From Bacteriovoracales bacterium (GTDB lineage: Bacteria; Bdellovibrionota; Bacteriovoracia; Bacteriovoracales; Bacteriovoracaceae), in assembly GCA_030149295.1 (NCBI GenBank), contig JASBRV010000072.1:17902-81901 (forward strand): a stretch of 64,000 nucleotides of DNA. The letters run 5' to 3'. Positions 33,893 through 42,172 of this stretch are shown here, in pieces. The notes below the pieces were generated by a model. The model saw only the letters and a list, made by a program, of their open reading frames with translations, did not search any database and was not told where the DNA came from. Each line of letters begins with the position of its first letter. The stretch's first letter is position 1. Both the position numbers and the translations under genes were made by a program.

Positions 33893-34987
33893 TTAATGCG
33901 GATAAATGGCTACGATACTTTTTAATTGTCTCGAACCAAACTTGGCCATTAATTCAAATTCATCCCTTCGGACCGGTACGTTCATATTATCAACAGAGGT
34001 CTGATTTTCATTAACCTCTGGATCATGAAAGTAAACGAACTCACTTTCCATCGCCGTCAAAGTAATCCAATGCGGAGCTTTTGATTCTGTCAGACGATAG
34101 GCACTTATAAGGAGAACAGGGATTCCACCGTAAGCAAAAATCTCTCGAATAGTGTCCCAATCATACTCATCTTTAAAGACATCAATCTTTTCTTTTTTTA
34201 TTTGTTTTTCAAAGTCATTTTGAACAAGCTGTATGATTTCTTTTTTGTGTTCAGAACGTACTCCTTCAATGAAAAGAGGCGCAGAAGTATTCAAGTAAAG
34301 CTCAACTTTAAAGCCTCTTCTATGAGCTGCAAGAGCTAGACCATGGGGTCCACATCCACCGTGACCACTTGTCATAAAAATGGTCGTCGCCTCTCTCCAG
34401 AGCTGAATTTCATTTTCCCGACTAAGCTTTATCTTCTTATTTAAAGCATTCATGGCCATTAAAAGAGATGCTGGCCCACAAGTGAAGTCGGTGGTTTGTT
34501 CATAGTAGGGAACCTTCGGTCCCTTGATGAGCTTTCCGGAGAGCTTACGAATCAACTTTTCAAAACACTCAGCATCTTCATGGTCTTGATAATAGTCCTT
34601 TTTAAGCGCGAACTTTCTGTAGCCACTTTTTTTGTACAAAGAGATTGCTTTTGCATTAGACGCCTTAACCTCCAAACGCAGATAGGTACAGCCCTTGTCC
34701 TTCGCCAGCTGCTCGAGCTTATGAAGGAGCTTTTTACCTAGGCCCTTTCCTCTAGATTTCTTACTTACCGCAAGGGAATAAAGGCGCGCCAAGGCCGTTC
34801 CCTTATGAAAGAGAATAACACCATAACCGTAGACTTCCCCTTCAACTTCTTGAACCAGTATTTCACCATGGGATAAGTCTATGAAATATTTGAAGTTCCT
34901 TTCGCTTAATTGATCACTATCAAAGGAGCTATTCTCAAGAGCTACCAAGGCGGGGATGTCAGAATTTTTAGCCGCCCTATACTTCAT
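33893..34987 (-). CDS. GNAT acetyltransferase fused to a C39-like peptidase
   Basis: A 364-residue two-domain protein. Residues 1-150 are a GNAT domain (RimI-like) with the acetyl-CoA loop RGKGLGKKLL (79-88) and NAKAISLYKKSGY. Residues 155-364 are a papain-fold C39-like peptidase: Cys170 in TDFTCGPASLLM, His306 in APHWITL and Asp322 in YFHDPEV form a complete triad. This fusion is known to occur next to RLAN-domain RimK-like ligases, as here (divergent gene at 35070). It may acetylate and cleave a peptide product or substrate. No signal peptide is present, so it is cytoplasmic. Confidence 0.88.
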   Translation of the reverse strand: MKYRAAKNSDIPALVALENSSFDSDQLSERNFKYFIDLSHGEILVQEVEGEVYGYGVILFHKGTALARLYSLAVSKKSRGKGLGKKLLHKLEQLAKDKGCTYLRLEVKASNAKAISLYKKSGYRKFALKKDYYQDHEDAECFEKLIRKLSGKLIKGPKVPYYEQTTDFTCGPASLLMAMNALNKKIKLSRENEIQLWREATTIFMTSGHGGCGPHGLALAAHRRGFKVELYLNTSAPLFIEGVRSEHKKEIIQLVQNDFEKQIKKEKIDVFKDEYDWDTIREIFAYGGIPVLLISAYRLTESKAPHWITLTAMESEFVYFHDPEVNENQTSVDNMNVPVRRDEFELMAKFGSRQLKSIVAIYPH

Positions 34988-35002
34988 TTTTACTCTCTTT
35001 TT

Positions 35003-35031
35003 TTGGTGACCAAATTACATACTCATAATAG
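35003..35031 (+). promoter_or_regulatory. Putative promoter of the RimK-like gene with a palindrome at -35
   Basis: TTGGTG (-35) and TAATAG (-10) are 17 bases apart, 39 bases upstream of the start at 35070. The -35 is part of the perfect palindrome TTGGTGACCAA (35003-35013), which lies in the 75-bp divergent gap and could be an operator shared with the GNAT-C39 gene. Prediction by eye. Confidence 0.35.
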
Positions 35032-35069
35032 CATCAGAGCCATATATTGCCCTACTTAAAAGGATGAAA

Positions 35070-36563
35070 ATGAAAGATTTTATTGTGCTTGTAGACCAAC
35101 TTTCTGACTGGCAAGCCTTCTATCCTTCAGAACATTTAATGCTGGCAAAGGACTATCTTTTTGACCTGACATTGGGTGCAAAAAGTAAACGACCTACTCG
35201 GGTCATTAACCTTTGTAAGAGTTATAAATACCTCTCTTTTGGATACTACTGTTCTTTGCTCGCAGAGTCTCGCGCCCATAGAGTGATACCTTCAACCAAA
35301 ACCCTTAATGATCTCAGTAAAAAACGCCTCTATCTCTATAATTTGGATGAGGTCCAAGAGGTTGTTGAGGAAGCTGCAAAAAAGTTCACTCTCAATACAT
35401 CGGGAGTAAAGTCCTTTGCCTTTCGCTCCTATTTTGGTCAAAGCAAAGATCCTCTTTTTTCAGCTTTGGCCCAAGAAATTTTTGACCAATTTCCCTGTCC
35501 CGTTTTAGAGATAAGGCTCAATTTAAAAAAGATGTGGAAGATAGAGTCTATTGTTCCCGTTGCCATTACTGATTTAAATAATGCTGAGGAAGAGTTCTTT
35601 GGAAAATCTCTAGAGAATTTTTCAACTAAGATTTGGCGACTTCCTCACCAAGGAAGTCCTTATATTTTTGACTTGGCGATTTTAGTCGATCCCAACGAGA
35701 AGCTTCCCCCTTCTGATGAAAAATCTCTTAAAGAATTCGAACGAGTTTTTAAAGAAATGGGAATCTATTGTGAGCGTATAACACGCAAAGATATTACTCG
35801 TCTCAATGAGTTTGATGGACTCTTTATAAGGGAAACCACCTCGATCAAAAATCATACTTATGCCTTTAGTTTAAGAGCTCAGCAAGAAGGACTCATTGTT
35901 ATTGACGATCCTGAAAGCATCCTCAAATGCACCAACAAAGTTTTTATGCACAATCTTATGGAGCGCAATCAAATACCTCAAATCCCTTCTCTCTTTGTCT
36001 CTGATGCTTCACCTAAGACATTAGCCAAATTAGAAGATAGCTTTTCATTTCCCATGGTTTTAAAAATTCCGGATGGAAGCTTTAGTATTGGTGTAAAGAA
36101 AGTGGATAATAAAAATGAATTAGAAGAAGTTTTACAAGACTTTCTTAAGCAATCTGCTCTCGTCCTAATCCAAAAATTTCTCCCTACCGACTTCGACTGG
36201 AGAATCGGAGTTCTGGCAGGAGAGCCTCTCTATGCCTGTAAGTATTTTATGAGTCGCGGCCACTGGCAAATCTACGATCATAACAAAGATGAAAATGACA
36301 TATCGGGAGATAGTGAAACCTATGCCATCAGTGATGTTCCTAAAGAGATTATTCAAACCGCCAAAAAAGTCTGTGATCTCGTTGGGAAAGGGCTATACGG
36401 TGTTGATATAAAGTTTGTGGAGGGTGTGAGTATGGTCGTTGAAGTCAACGACAATCCAAGTATCGATTCCGGTATCGAAGACCTCATACTCAAAGAAAAA
36501 CTCTATCAAAAAATCGGAGAAGCTTTTCTTAAACAACTTCCGAATTACTCTCCTAGGACATAG
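35070..36563 (+). CDS. RimK-like ATP-grasp ligase with RLAN N-terminal domain
   Basis: About 497 residues. The N-terminal part (about 1-200, with TRVINLCKSYKYLSFGYYCSLLAESR) matches the RLAN domain found ahead of some RimK-type ligases. The C-terminal part (about 270-490) is an ATP-grasp domain: TNKVFMHNLMERNQIP, VLKIPDGSFSIGV (ATP lysine and Gly loop) and the metal motif VEVNDNPSID. It would add an amino acid, perhaps glutamate, to a carboxylate. The start at 35070 is 6 bases after AAAAGG; an ATG at 35064 is too close to it. It is divergent from the GNAT-C39/ATP-grasp pair and overlaps the convergent deoxyhypusine-synthase-like gene by 19 bases. Confidence 0.88.
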   Translation: MKDFIVLVDQLSDWQAFYPSEHLMLAKDYLFDLTLGAKSKRPTRVINLCKSYKYLSFGYYCSLLAESRAHRVIPSTKTLNDLSKKRLYLYNLDEVQEVVEEAAKKFTLNTSGVKSFAFRSYFGQSKDPLFSALAQEIFDQFPCPVLEIRLNLKKMWKIESIVPVAITDLNNAEEEFFGKSLENFSTKIWRLPHQGSPYIFDLAILVDPNEKLPPSDEKSLKEFERVFKEMGIYCERITRKDITRLNEFDGLFIRETTSIKNHTYAFSLRAQQEGLIVIDDPESILKCTNKVFMHNLMERNQIPQIPSLFVSDASPKTLAKLEDSFSFPMVLKIPDGSFSIGVKKVDNKNELEEVLQDFLKQSALVLIQKFLPTDFDWRIGVLAGEPLYACKYFMSRGHWQIYDHNKDENDISGDSETYAISDVPKEIIQTAKKVCDLVGKGLYGVDIKFVEGVSMVVEVNDNPSIDSGIEDLILKEKLYQKIGEAFLKQLPNYSPRT

Positions 36564-37513
36564 GAAAAGAACAAAGGGGCAACAATACTTGCATCCGACT
36601 CTATTATATACTTGGGTGTAGAAGCTTCTAATTTGCCCCAAGTAATTTTCTCGTTAGGCACTGCTCCAGAATAGGAACCGTAACTGGTTGTGGAGTCTGA
36701 GATTTGACAAAAATAAGACCAGTAAGGGACATCTTCCATTTCTAGATCTTGAGCAAGCATGGGGACCACACAAATTGGAAAATCTCCTGCAATTCCCCCA
36801 CCTATTTGAAAGAACCCAACCCCTTTTTTATCTGCTTGGCCCTGATACCATTTTGCCAACCAAACCATATATTCAATTCCTGACTTCATTGTCGACGAGC
36901 TAAGCTCCCCCTTTAAACAGTAACTAGCAAAGATATTTCCTATGGTGGAATCCTCCCATCCAGGTACAATTAAAGGGAGGTTCTTTTTAGCCGCTGCAAG
37001 AACCCAAGAATTTTTTTCATCAGTCTCAAAGGAAGAGTCTAATTCTCCCGATAAGAGAACTCGATATAAAAACTCATGAGGAAAAAGGCGTTCACCTTTT
37101 TCTTCAGCTTCCCTCCAATGTTTGATCAAATGCTTTTGAAGCTTTCGAAAAGCTTCTTCTTCAGGGATACAAGTATCTGTAACCCGATTAAAGCCCTGTT
37201 TGAGTAATTCTTCTTCATCGCGAGGAGAAAGGTCACGGTAATTTGGTATTCTCTTGTAAGAATTATAAGCGACCAGGTTCATCACATCTTCTTCTAGATT
37301 GGCACCAGTACAAGAGATTATCGCCAATTTATCCTTTCGGATCATCTCAGCTAAGGAAATACCCAATTCAGCGGAGCTCATGGCCCCCGCAAGAGTGACC
37401 ATCATTTTGTGTCCACCTTCTACCTGGGCCTTGTAAACTTTGGCCGCATCCACCAAGGTTGCTGCATTAAAGTGACGAAAATGATGTTCCATAAAATTCG
37501 AAATTGGGCCCAT
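36545..37513 (-). CDS. Deoxyhypusine synthase-like protein
   Basis: A 322-residue NAD-dependent enzyme-like protein of the DHS family. Recognisable parts are MMVTLAGAMSSAELG, ISCTGANLEEDV, IVPGWEDSTIGN, FFQIGGGIAGDFP and the C-terminal ITWGKLEAST, where Lys294 matches the lysine that forms the imine with the butylamine group. Bacteria lack eIF5A, so bacterial DHS-like proteins do not make hypusine; some make homospermidine or act on other amines. The product here is a polyamine or unknown. It overlaps the RimK-like gene tail by 19 bases, and a degenerate palindromic repeat lies upstream. Confidence 0.9.
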   Translation of the reverse strand: MGPISNFMEHHFRHFNAATLVDAAKVYKAQVEGGHKMMVTLAGAMSSAELGISLAEMIRKDKLAIISCTGANLEEDVMNLVAYNSYKRIPNYRDLSPRDEEELLKQGFNRVTDTCIPEEEAFRKLQKHLIKHWREAEEKGERLFPHEFLYRVLLSGELDSSFETDEKNSWVLAAAKKNLPLIVPGWEDSTIGNIFASYCLKGELSSSTMKSGIEYMVWLAKWYQGQADKKGVGFFQIGGGIAGDFPICVVPMLAQDLEMEDVPYWSYFCQISDSTTSYGSYSGAVPNEKITWGKLEASTPKYIIESDASIVAPLFFSYVLGE

Positions 37514-37536
37514 AAAAAAACCTCTTTTTATTAAAG

Positions 37537-37566
37537 GTGCGTGATACCTTTTTAGTCACCCCGCAC
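37537..37566. repeat. Degenerate family A palindromic repeat
   Basis: One arm (GTGCGTGATACC followed by TTTTT) matches copies 1 and 2, while the other arm is worn (GTCACCCCGCAC) and the loop is short, giving 30 bp in all. AAAGGT and ACCTTT within it can also pair. It lies between the transglycosylase stop and the deoxyhypusine-synthase-like start. Confidence 0.65.
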
Positions 37567-37577
37567 TAAAATGACAA

Positions 37578-38147
37578 TTAAGAACAAGTACGTATTTGCT
37601 TTTTATAATCTAAGGCGGTTCTCTGGACTTTTCTAGCATAGCTCATGATTCGTGGCTTCTTTAGGTAAGCTCTTCTTTTAAAACCACTCAATCCCTGGTG
37701 ATAGGCAAGATAAAGTTCATAAGCATTTCGAGGGGATATTCCCAAGGTCTTCACAGAACGATTGAGATACCATCCAATGAAATCGACCGAATCATCAAAG
37801 TCTGTACGCTCAGCTCCCCAATTTCCCGTTTCTCTTTTATACTCTTCCCATGTTCCATCCAGCGCTTGAGAATAACCATAAGCTGAAGAAATTCTCGTCC
37901 AAAAAAGCTCAATCCCTAAAAAACTTTTTCTTGGTGGTTTAGCATTATGAACAAATTTTGACTCATGATAAATAATGGAAAGAATGGTGTACTTAGGTAT
38001 TCCCCAGCGTTTTGAGGCCTTCCATAGTGGGTATAGCCACTCTTCTCTCTCCGAAAGAAGCAAACAAGCGTCTTTTTTGTTTTGAGGAGGAGCACTCGCA
38101 CATCCCAAAAAGAAAATCGAAAAAAGTACCGACCACAAAGTTCTCAT
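37578..38147 (-). CDS. Lytic transglycosylase-like lipoprotein (SLT domain)
   Basis: A 189-residue predicted lipoprotein (FLGC, Cys16). The SLT-type lysozyme fold begins near residue 40: WGIPKYTILSIIYHESKF holds the catalytic Glu of the ES motif, followed by AYGYSQALDGTWEEYKRETG (the GxxQ-like segment) and NAYELYLAYHQGLSGF (the AYNxG-like segment, here AYHQG). It would cleave the MurNAc-GlcNAc bond in peptidoglycan from the periplasmic side of the outer membrane. The start codon has no SD and directly follows an inverted repeat (38151-38181). Confidence 0.85.
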   Translation of the reverse strand: MRTLWSVLFSIFFLGCASAPPQNKKDACLLLSEREEWLYPLWKASKRWGIPKYTILSIIYHESKFVHNAKPPRKSFLGIELFWTRISSAYGYSQALDGTWEEYKRETGNWGAERTDFDDSVDFIGWYLNRSVKTLGISPRNAYELYLAYHQGLSGFKRRAYLKKPRIMSYARKVQRTALDYKKQIRTCS

Positions 38148-38150
38148 TAT

Positions 38151-38181
38151 TAAGTATTCGGTACATAAAATCCGATACTTA
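38151..38181 (-). promoter_or_regulatory. Inverted repeat just upstream of the transglycosylase start
   Basis: TAAGTATTCGG and CCGATACTTA pair with one bulged base around a 10-base spacer, and the repeat ends four bases before the start codon at 38147. It occupies the ribosome-binding region and could be an mRNA hairpin or an operator. Confidence 0.4.
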
Positions 38182-38226
38182 AATTTTCACCCTTAAAATA
38201 GTCAGTTATTCAAAATTTCTTAATGA

Positions 38227-38739
38227 TTACTTCTTACAATCATAACCATCTGGGTATTGGCGGCAAAAGTCTTCTAATTGCTTCTTCAACTTTGCATGGT
38301 CTTTCTTATAAAGACAGTGAGAGATCTCTCTTGTCTTCTTTTCATCTTGATAAACAAGAGAATAGAGCATGGTATCTTTTTGAAACTTTAAAAGACCCTT
38401 CTCTTGGTAACTCCCCCCGTTGGGCAAATAAATAGTTTTCTTTGAATTGATAACTTTATTGTCATAATTCGCTTCAAATTCTTCGATGATCCGCTTTCCC
38501 TCTTTTGTCACCTTTTTACCTTTATTGAGCGAGGTGAATTCTTCAAAGACGAAGTCAGGATTGTCTGGATGATTGAGACTCAGAACACCAAGAGTACAAT
38601 GAGCAAAAACGCTAATTTCCTTGGGGCAGTTCTTCGTTTTACCTTGTTCCAGCTTGTAGGGACCAATATGGGGCTCAATTTCCTTTTCTGTATAGGCAGC
38701 AAAGGCGCTCAAACTTACTAATAATAGGAGTATTTTCAT
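38227..38739 (-). CDS. Small exported protein of unknown function
   Basis: A 170-residue protein with a short signal peptide (MKILLLLVSLSAFA, cleavage near residue 14-15). The mature part is Lys-rich and has six Cys residues (KNCPK, AHCTL, SHCLY, DFCRQ, YDCKK among them), which suggests a disulfide-stabilised periplasmic or secreted domain. I do not recognise the family. It is on the same strand as the transglycosylase gene, 79 bases upstream of it, and may be transcribed with it. Confidence 0.75.
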   Translation of the reverse strand: MKILLLLVSLSAFAAYTEKEIEPHIGPYKLEQGKTKNCPKEISVFAHCTLGVLSLNHPDNPDFVFEEFTSLNKGKKVTKEGKRIIEEFEANYDNKVINSKKTIYLPNGGSYQEKGLLKFQKDTMLYSLVYQDEKKTREISHCLYKKDHAKLKKQLEDFCRQYPDGYDCKK

Positions 38740-38845
38740 ACTGAGATTTTAATACATAAAAGTCTATAAAGAAATAACAATCGTTTTCTAATTAAAAATC
38801 CTATTTATTCTGCAAAAGTACAACCTTTGGACTACAATTTTATCC

Positions 38846-39808
38846 ATGAAAATTGCTCTTTTAATATCTTTTTGGCTATTCAGTCTAAGTCTAGCCTATT
38901 ACATCGGAACTCAAAATAGTGCATCCTTTGGTAAAGTAGTTTCCCAAGTCAAATTAAAAGAAACTCCTAATCCAAAAATTAAAAGTCTCACTAAAAAAAC
39001 AGTCAAAAAACAATCTCCTCCTTCAAAAGAAGTCACCTCGATCAAGAAAAACAAAGAAATAGATTTTTCTCTAGAAAAGGTAAAAAAATTTATGAAGCAA
39101 TTTGACCTCAAAGAGAGAATTGATGAATTGAAGAGGGATTGCGAAACCGCAGCCTATGAAAATCCCCATAGCTGCTATCAGATAGAGTCTTATTTTAAAT
39201 ACGTTGGTCTCCATAAGAAAAATATTGCAGCTGCAAGGGTAAAATGCCTTGAAGGAGACTTAGACAAATGCAACAAATTAACGTGGGATGGAACAGAAAA
39301 AGACAAGGTCCTTGTTAAAAAAATTGCTGCAAGAAAGTGTGAACAAAATGATCCTAAAGCCTGTCAAATTCTAGGGCGATCTCTCCAAAGCGAAAATTTT
39401 CAAAAGCAAAGTAAAGAGGGCACTAAAGCAATTGAGGCTTATCAAAAAGCTTGTGAACTAGACTCCAACAAATGTATGGATTTGGCCTTTTCTCTTCAAG
39501 ATCGTGGAGACCCCAAAGCAAAAGACTTCTTCCAAATTGCCTGTAAAGGCGGAAATCTTATGGCTTGCCATAGTGCTAGTGATTACTTTCTACGCCAAGG
39601 AGACCTTAGTATGGCGGATGCCATGCTTCGCCTTGGTTGCGAAAGTGGTGCGGGACTACTAGGAAATACTTGTTGGGACTACATGAACTTTCTGTATGCA
39701 AATGGCAGAAAAGATGAGGCTATCAATTACTTTATTAACTACTGCCAAAGTCCTCATACTTCAAAAGATGCCCCCTTATGTAGAGATTTTGCGAAAGCAA
39801 GCGAGTAA
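38846..39808 (+). CDS. Membrane-anchored protein with Cys-rich Sel1/TPR-like repeats
   Basis: A 320-residue protein. Residues 1-25 form a signal anchor with the pattern FWLFSLSLAYYIGTQNS, shared with the 57-residue protein at 51717-51890. A Lys/Pro-rich linker follows (about 30-75), then a helical domain with repeated units that end in Cys (CEQNDPKACQ, ACELDSNKCMD, ACKGGNLMACH, GCESGAGLLGNTCW), in the style of Cys-containing Sel1-like repeats that form helix-pair disulfides. It should face the periplasm and mediate protein contacts. The partner is unknown. Confidence 0.8.
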   Translation: MKIALLISFWLFSLSLAYYIGTQNSASFGKVVSQVKLKETPNPKIKSLTKKTVKKQSPPSKEVTSIKKNKEIDFSLEKVKKFMKQFDLKERIDELKRDCETAAYENPHSCYQIESYFKYVGLHKKNIAAARVKCLEGDLDKCNKLTWDGTEKDKVLVKKIAARKCEQNDPKACQILGRSLQSENFQKQSKEGTKAIEAYQKACELDSNKCMDLAFSLQDRGDPKAKDFFQIACKGGNLMACHSASDYFLRQGDLSMADAMLRLGCESGAGLLGNTCWDYMNFLYANGRKDEAINYFINYCQSPHTSKDAPLCRDFAKASE

Positions 39809-39817
39809 AGAATAGAA

Positions 39818-39973
39818 GTGTATAAAGAAGAAACGAATGACGAACTCTATGTTGGTTATCAATTTCGAAACAACTGCACAGAAAATGTCTCACTATCCAT
39901 TTATTATAAATATTTTGAGTCCTTAAAATTTGATGATAAGTTTACTGACAATGAACTAGTCTTATGCCTTTGA
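39818..39973 (+). pseudogene. Possible gene remnant (51 codons)
   Basis: A frame from a GTG at 39818 to a stop at 39971 reads like protein (DELYVGYQFRNNC, SLSIYYKYFES) with normal codon use, but it has no SD, no ATG and is bounded by a stop just upstream. It lies in the 213-bp gap after the Sel1-like gene. It may be the tail of a decayed gene; weakly supported. Confidence 0.3.
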
Positions 39974-40021
39974 TTTAGATTTTTAAAACAGGGACAAAAA
40001 AAGATTAAGCGTCTTTCCTCT

Positions 40022-42037
40022 TTATTTGTGACGATCAAAAGCCTCTATAATTTCTTTAATTAACACACAACCACCACGATCGACACCGCTCGTTGTTGTG
40101 TAGCAATCACTATTTAGAAAAACAATAAAGCCTTCTTTTGATTTAGGATAAGCTTTAAAGTGAGTACGAATCCCATTATGAGCTCCTCCATGCTCAAAAA
40201 AGACTGGTGTTGTATCAGGGTGAGTGGCCCTTGAAACTTCTAACCCTAAGGCCGAATAAGTATCCCAACGAAAGCCAAAAGGTTCCATACATTGATTAAA
40301 GTAACAGACTTCTTGGAAGTGACTACAAGCAGTCGTAGCATCACAGAAATTGAGACTTGATCGAGGATGATAGGCAGGAGTCATTAACTTTTGCACAGAG
40401 CTCTCCGCTAATACAACTTTTGAGTTAGTGCTCGGATTTATTCGTCCATTGCTTATCAGCATCTGCACAAACCTGGACAGGTCTGTAATAATCGTAAAGA
40501 GACCTCCAGCAGCCTTTCCTCCACATTCAAGATAACCATAGGACTTCCAATTTTCTGCACTATGAGGATGGAAGTAATTTCTCTTCCCGATATAACCTAA
40601 ACTTCCCAAAGTACTGTAAGTAATTCCAAGCGGAGAAAAGAGTTTATTGCGAACAAACCTTTCAAAACTTATATCGTAGAAGTCCTCTATTAAACTCTCT
40701 GCAAGGGTGTAAGCGCCACCGCTATAGTCAAAATTTACATACGAATAGGTCATGGGAATCGTTTTTTTACGGCCATTAAGTCCCATCAAAATATCACGAG
40801 TGTTATTAACATCCTTCGGTTTTTGACTACCAATTCCATGGATTCCTAATCCAGAAGTGTGATTAAGAAGAGAGGTAAAGTGACCTGGAAGTAAAAAGCC
40901 TGCCCGAGAGCTATCTAGACTTTCAAACCATTCTTTAGGAAGTCCATTCGACAAGGCTAGCCAGCCGAGGATCTTCTTATCAATATCAATTTCTCTCTGT
41001 TCATGTGCCTTTACTATGGCAGCTGAAGCTACTGACTTAGAAATGGAGGCAACGCCTGTGTAGACGTAGCTATTATTGGGAGAAAATTCATTATAATTCT
41101 TGTAACCATAAGACCTTACATCAAAGAGCCTACCTCCTTTAATATGGGCCATGACAACTCCAGGCACTCGGTGAAACCGCATTCTTTCCTGAAGACTATA
41201 GCCTGATTTTGCATCCATTTCGATCTGCCCCAAAATATCAATACTATTGGGTCTAATTCGTTTATTCGAAATAAGAACAAAACGATTATCTGGAGCAAGG
41301 GCAATATGAGAGATTTCATCACGAAACTTCAAATAATCTCTTAGTTCATGCCCGAGAGGAGACTCCGGTGTTCCTGTCTTAAAATACTGAGTTCCCGTAG
41401 AGAGTGTGTAGTGATATTTTTTCTTTTCTTCCTTTCGTCGCAAACGAAAAGATAAAGACTTAAGATTAGCGCGAGAAAGATTTAGAGACTTTAAAAGTTG
41501 TTCGAAGTCTCTTGCCTGTTCGACCTTTCCCCTTCCTGGACGCACCTCAACTCCATACTTTCTGGTTTCAATTACCCAAGCACCATGAGGACCAAGTTGA
41601 ATTTTGCGAATCGGTGTCTTTTCCCTTTTTAAGCTCTCAATTTTCGACCACAAGCCACTCTTGATAAAGTGGTCACGGCTAGAAACGACGACACTTTGAT
41701 CGGAGAAATAAGCTATCCAATTATTCGTCTCATCAAGGGAGACAGAGACCAGCTTTTTCCCTGTCGCAATCTGCGCTTTAAGAGTAGGGGCTAGGGCCAG
41801 TCGCCCATCGCCTCTTAAATTATTAAAGTAAGACTGATCTTGATAGTAATGCCTTTGATCAGTAATAAAGTACCACTTATTGTCTCGGGTAAAACCAAGA
41901 GAAATAATATTCTCGCCACGGGTCTTAATGATTTTCAACGTAGCATCAATACGATTGTCGTATGGACTCACCGTATGCCGTGCAAATAGAGAGAAAGAGA
42001 AAAGTGAGAGGGCAATCAGAAATAGACTTTTATTCAT
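40022..42037 (-). CDS. Exported serine hydrolase, beta-lactamase/EstB family
   Basis: A 671-residue protein with a signal peptide (about 1-19). The C-terminal half (about 285-665) is a class C beta-lactamase-like domain: S331-I-S-K334 is the SxxK motif, FDYSGGAYTL fills the YxN position (YSG instead of YSN), and FFEHGGAHNG supplies the HxG motif. The N-terminal part (about 25-280) has repeated strands beginning GENIISLGFTRDNKWYFITD and GKKLVSVSLDETNNWIAYFSD, like a degenerate propeller repeat. Such enzymes are DD-peptidases, esterases or D-aminopeptidases rather than true beta-lactamases. It would act in the periplasm or outside. Confidence 0.88.
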   Translation of the reverse strand: MNKSLFLIALSLFSFSLFARHTVSPYDNRIDATLKIIKTRGENIISLGFTRDNKWYFITDQRHYYQDQSYFNNLRGDGRLALAPTLKAQIATGKKLVSVSLDETNNWIAYFSDQSVVVSSRDHFIKSGLWSKIESLKREKTPIRKIQLGPHGAWVIETRKYGVEVRPGRGKVEQARDFEQLLKSLNLSRANLKSLSFRLRRKEEKKKYHYTLSTGTQYFKTGTPESPLGHELRDYLKFRDEISHIALAPDNRFVLISNKRIRPNSIDILGQIEMDAKSGYSLQERMRFHRVPGVVMAHIKGGRLFDVRSYGYKNYNEFSPNNSYVYTGVASISKSVASAAIVKAHEQREIDIDKKILGWLALSNGLPKEWFESLDSSRAGFLLPGHFTSLLNHTSGLGIHGIGSQKPKDVNNTRDILMGLNGRKKTIPMTYSYVNFDYSGGAYTLAESLIEDFYDISFERFVRNKLFSPLGITYSTLGSLGYIGKRNYFHPHSAENWKSYGYLECGGKAAGGLFTIITDLSRFVQMLISNGRINPSTNSKVVLAESSVQKLMTPAYHPRSSLNFCDATTACSHFQEVCYFNQCMEPFGFRWDTYSALGLEVSRATHPDTTPVFFEHGGAHNGIRTHFKAYPKSKEGFIVFLNSDCYTTTSGVDRGGCVLIKEIIEAFDRHK

Positions 42038-42172
42038 GAGTGAAACCTAACGCACCCCTAATATTCTGTCCATGAGAGTGCCCTATTGTGAAAAATGCCG
42101 ATATTCACTGTAATACTTATAGACTCTGATCACACATGTGCAACGCGGGGCAATATATGCTATGAAGTCTCT

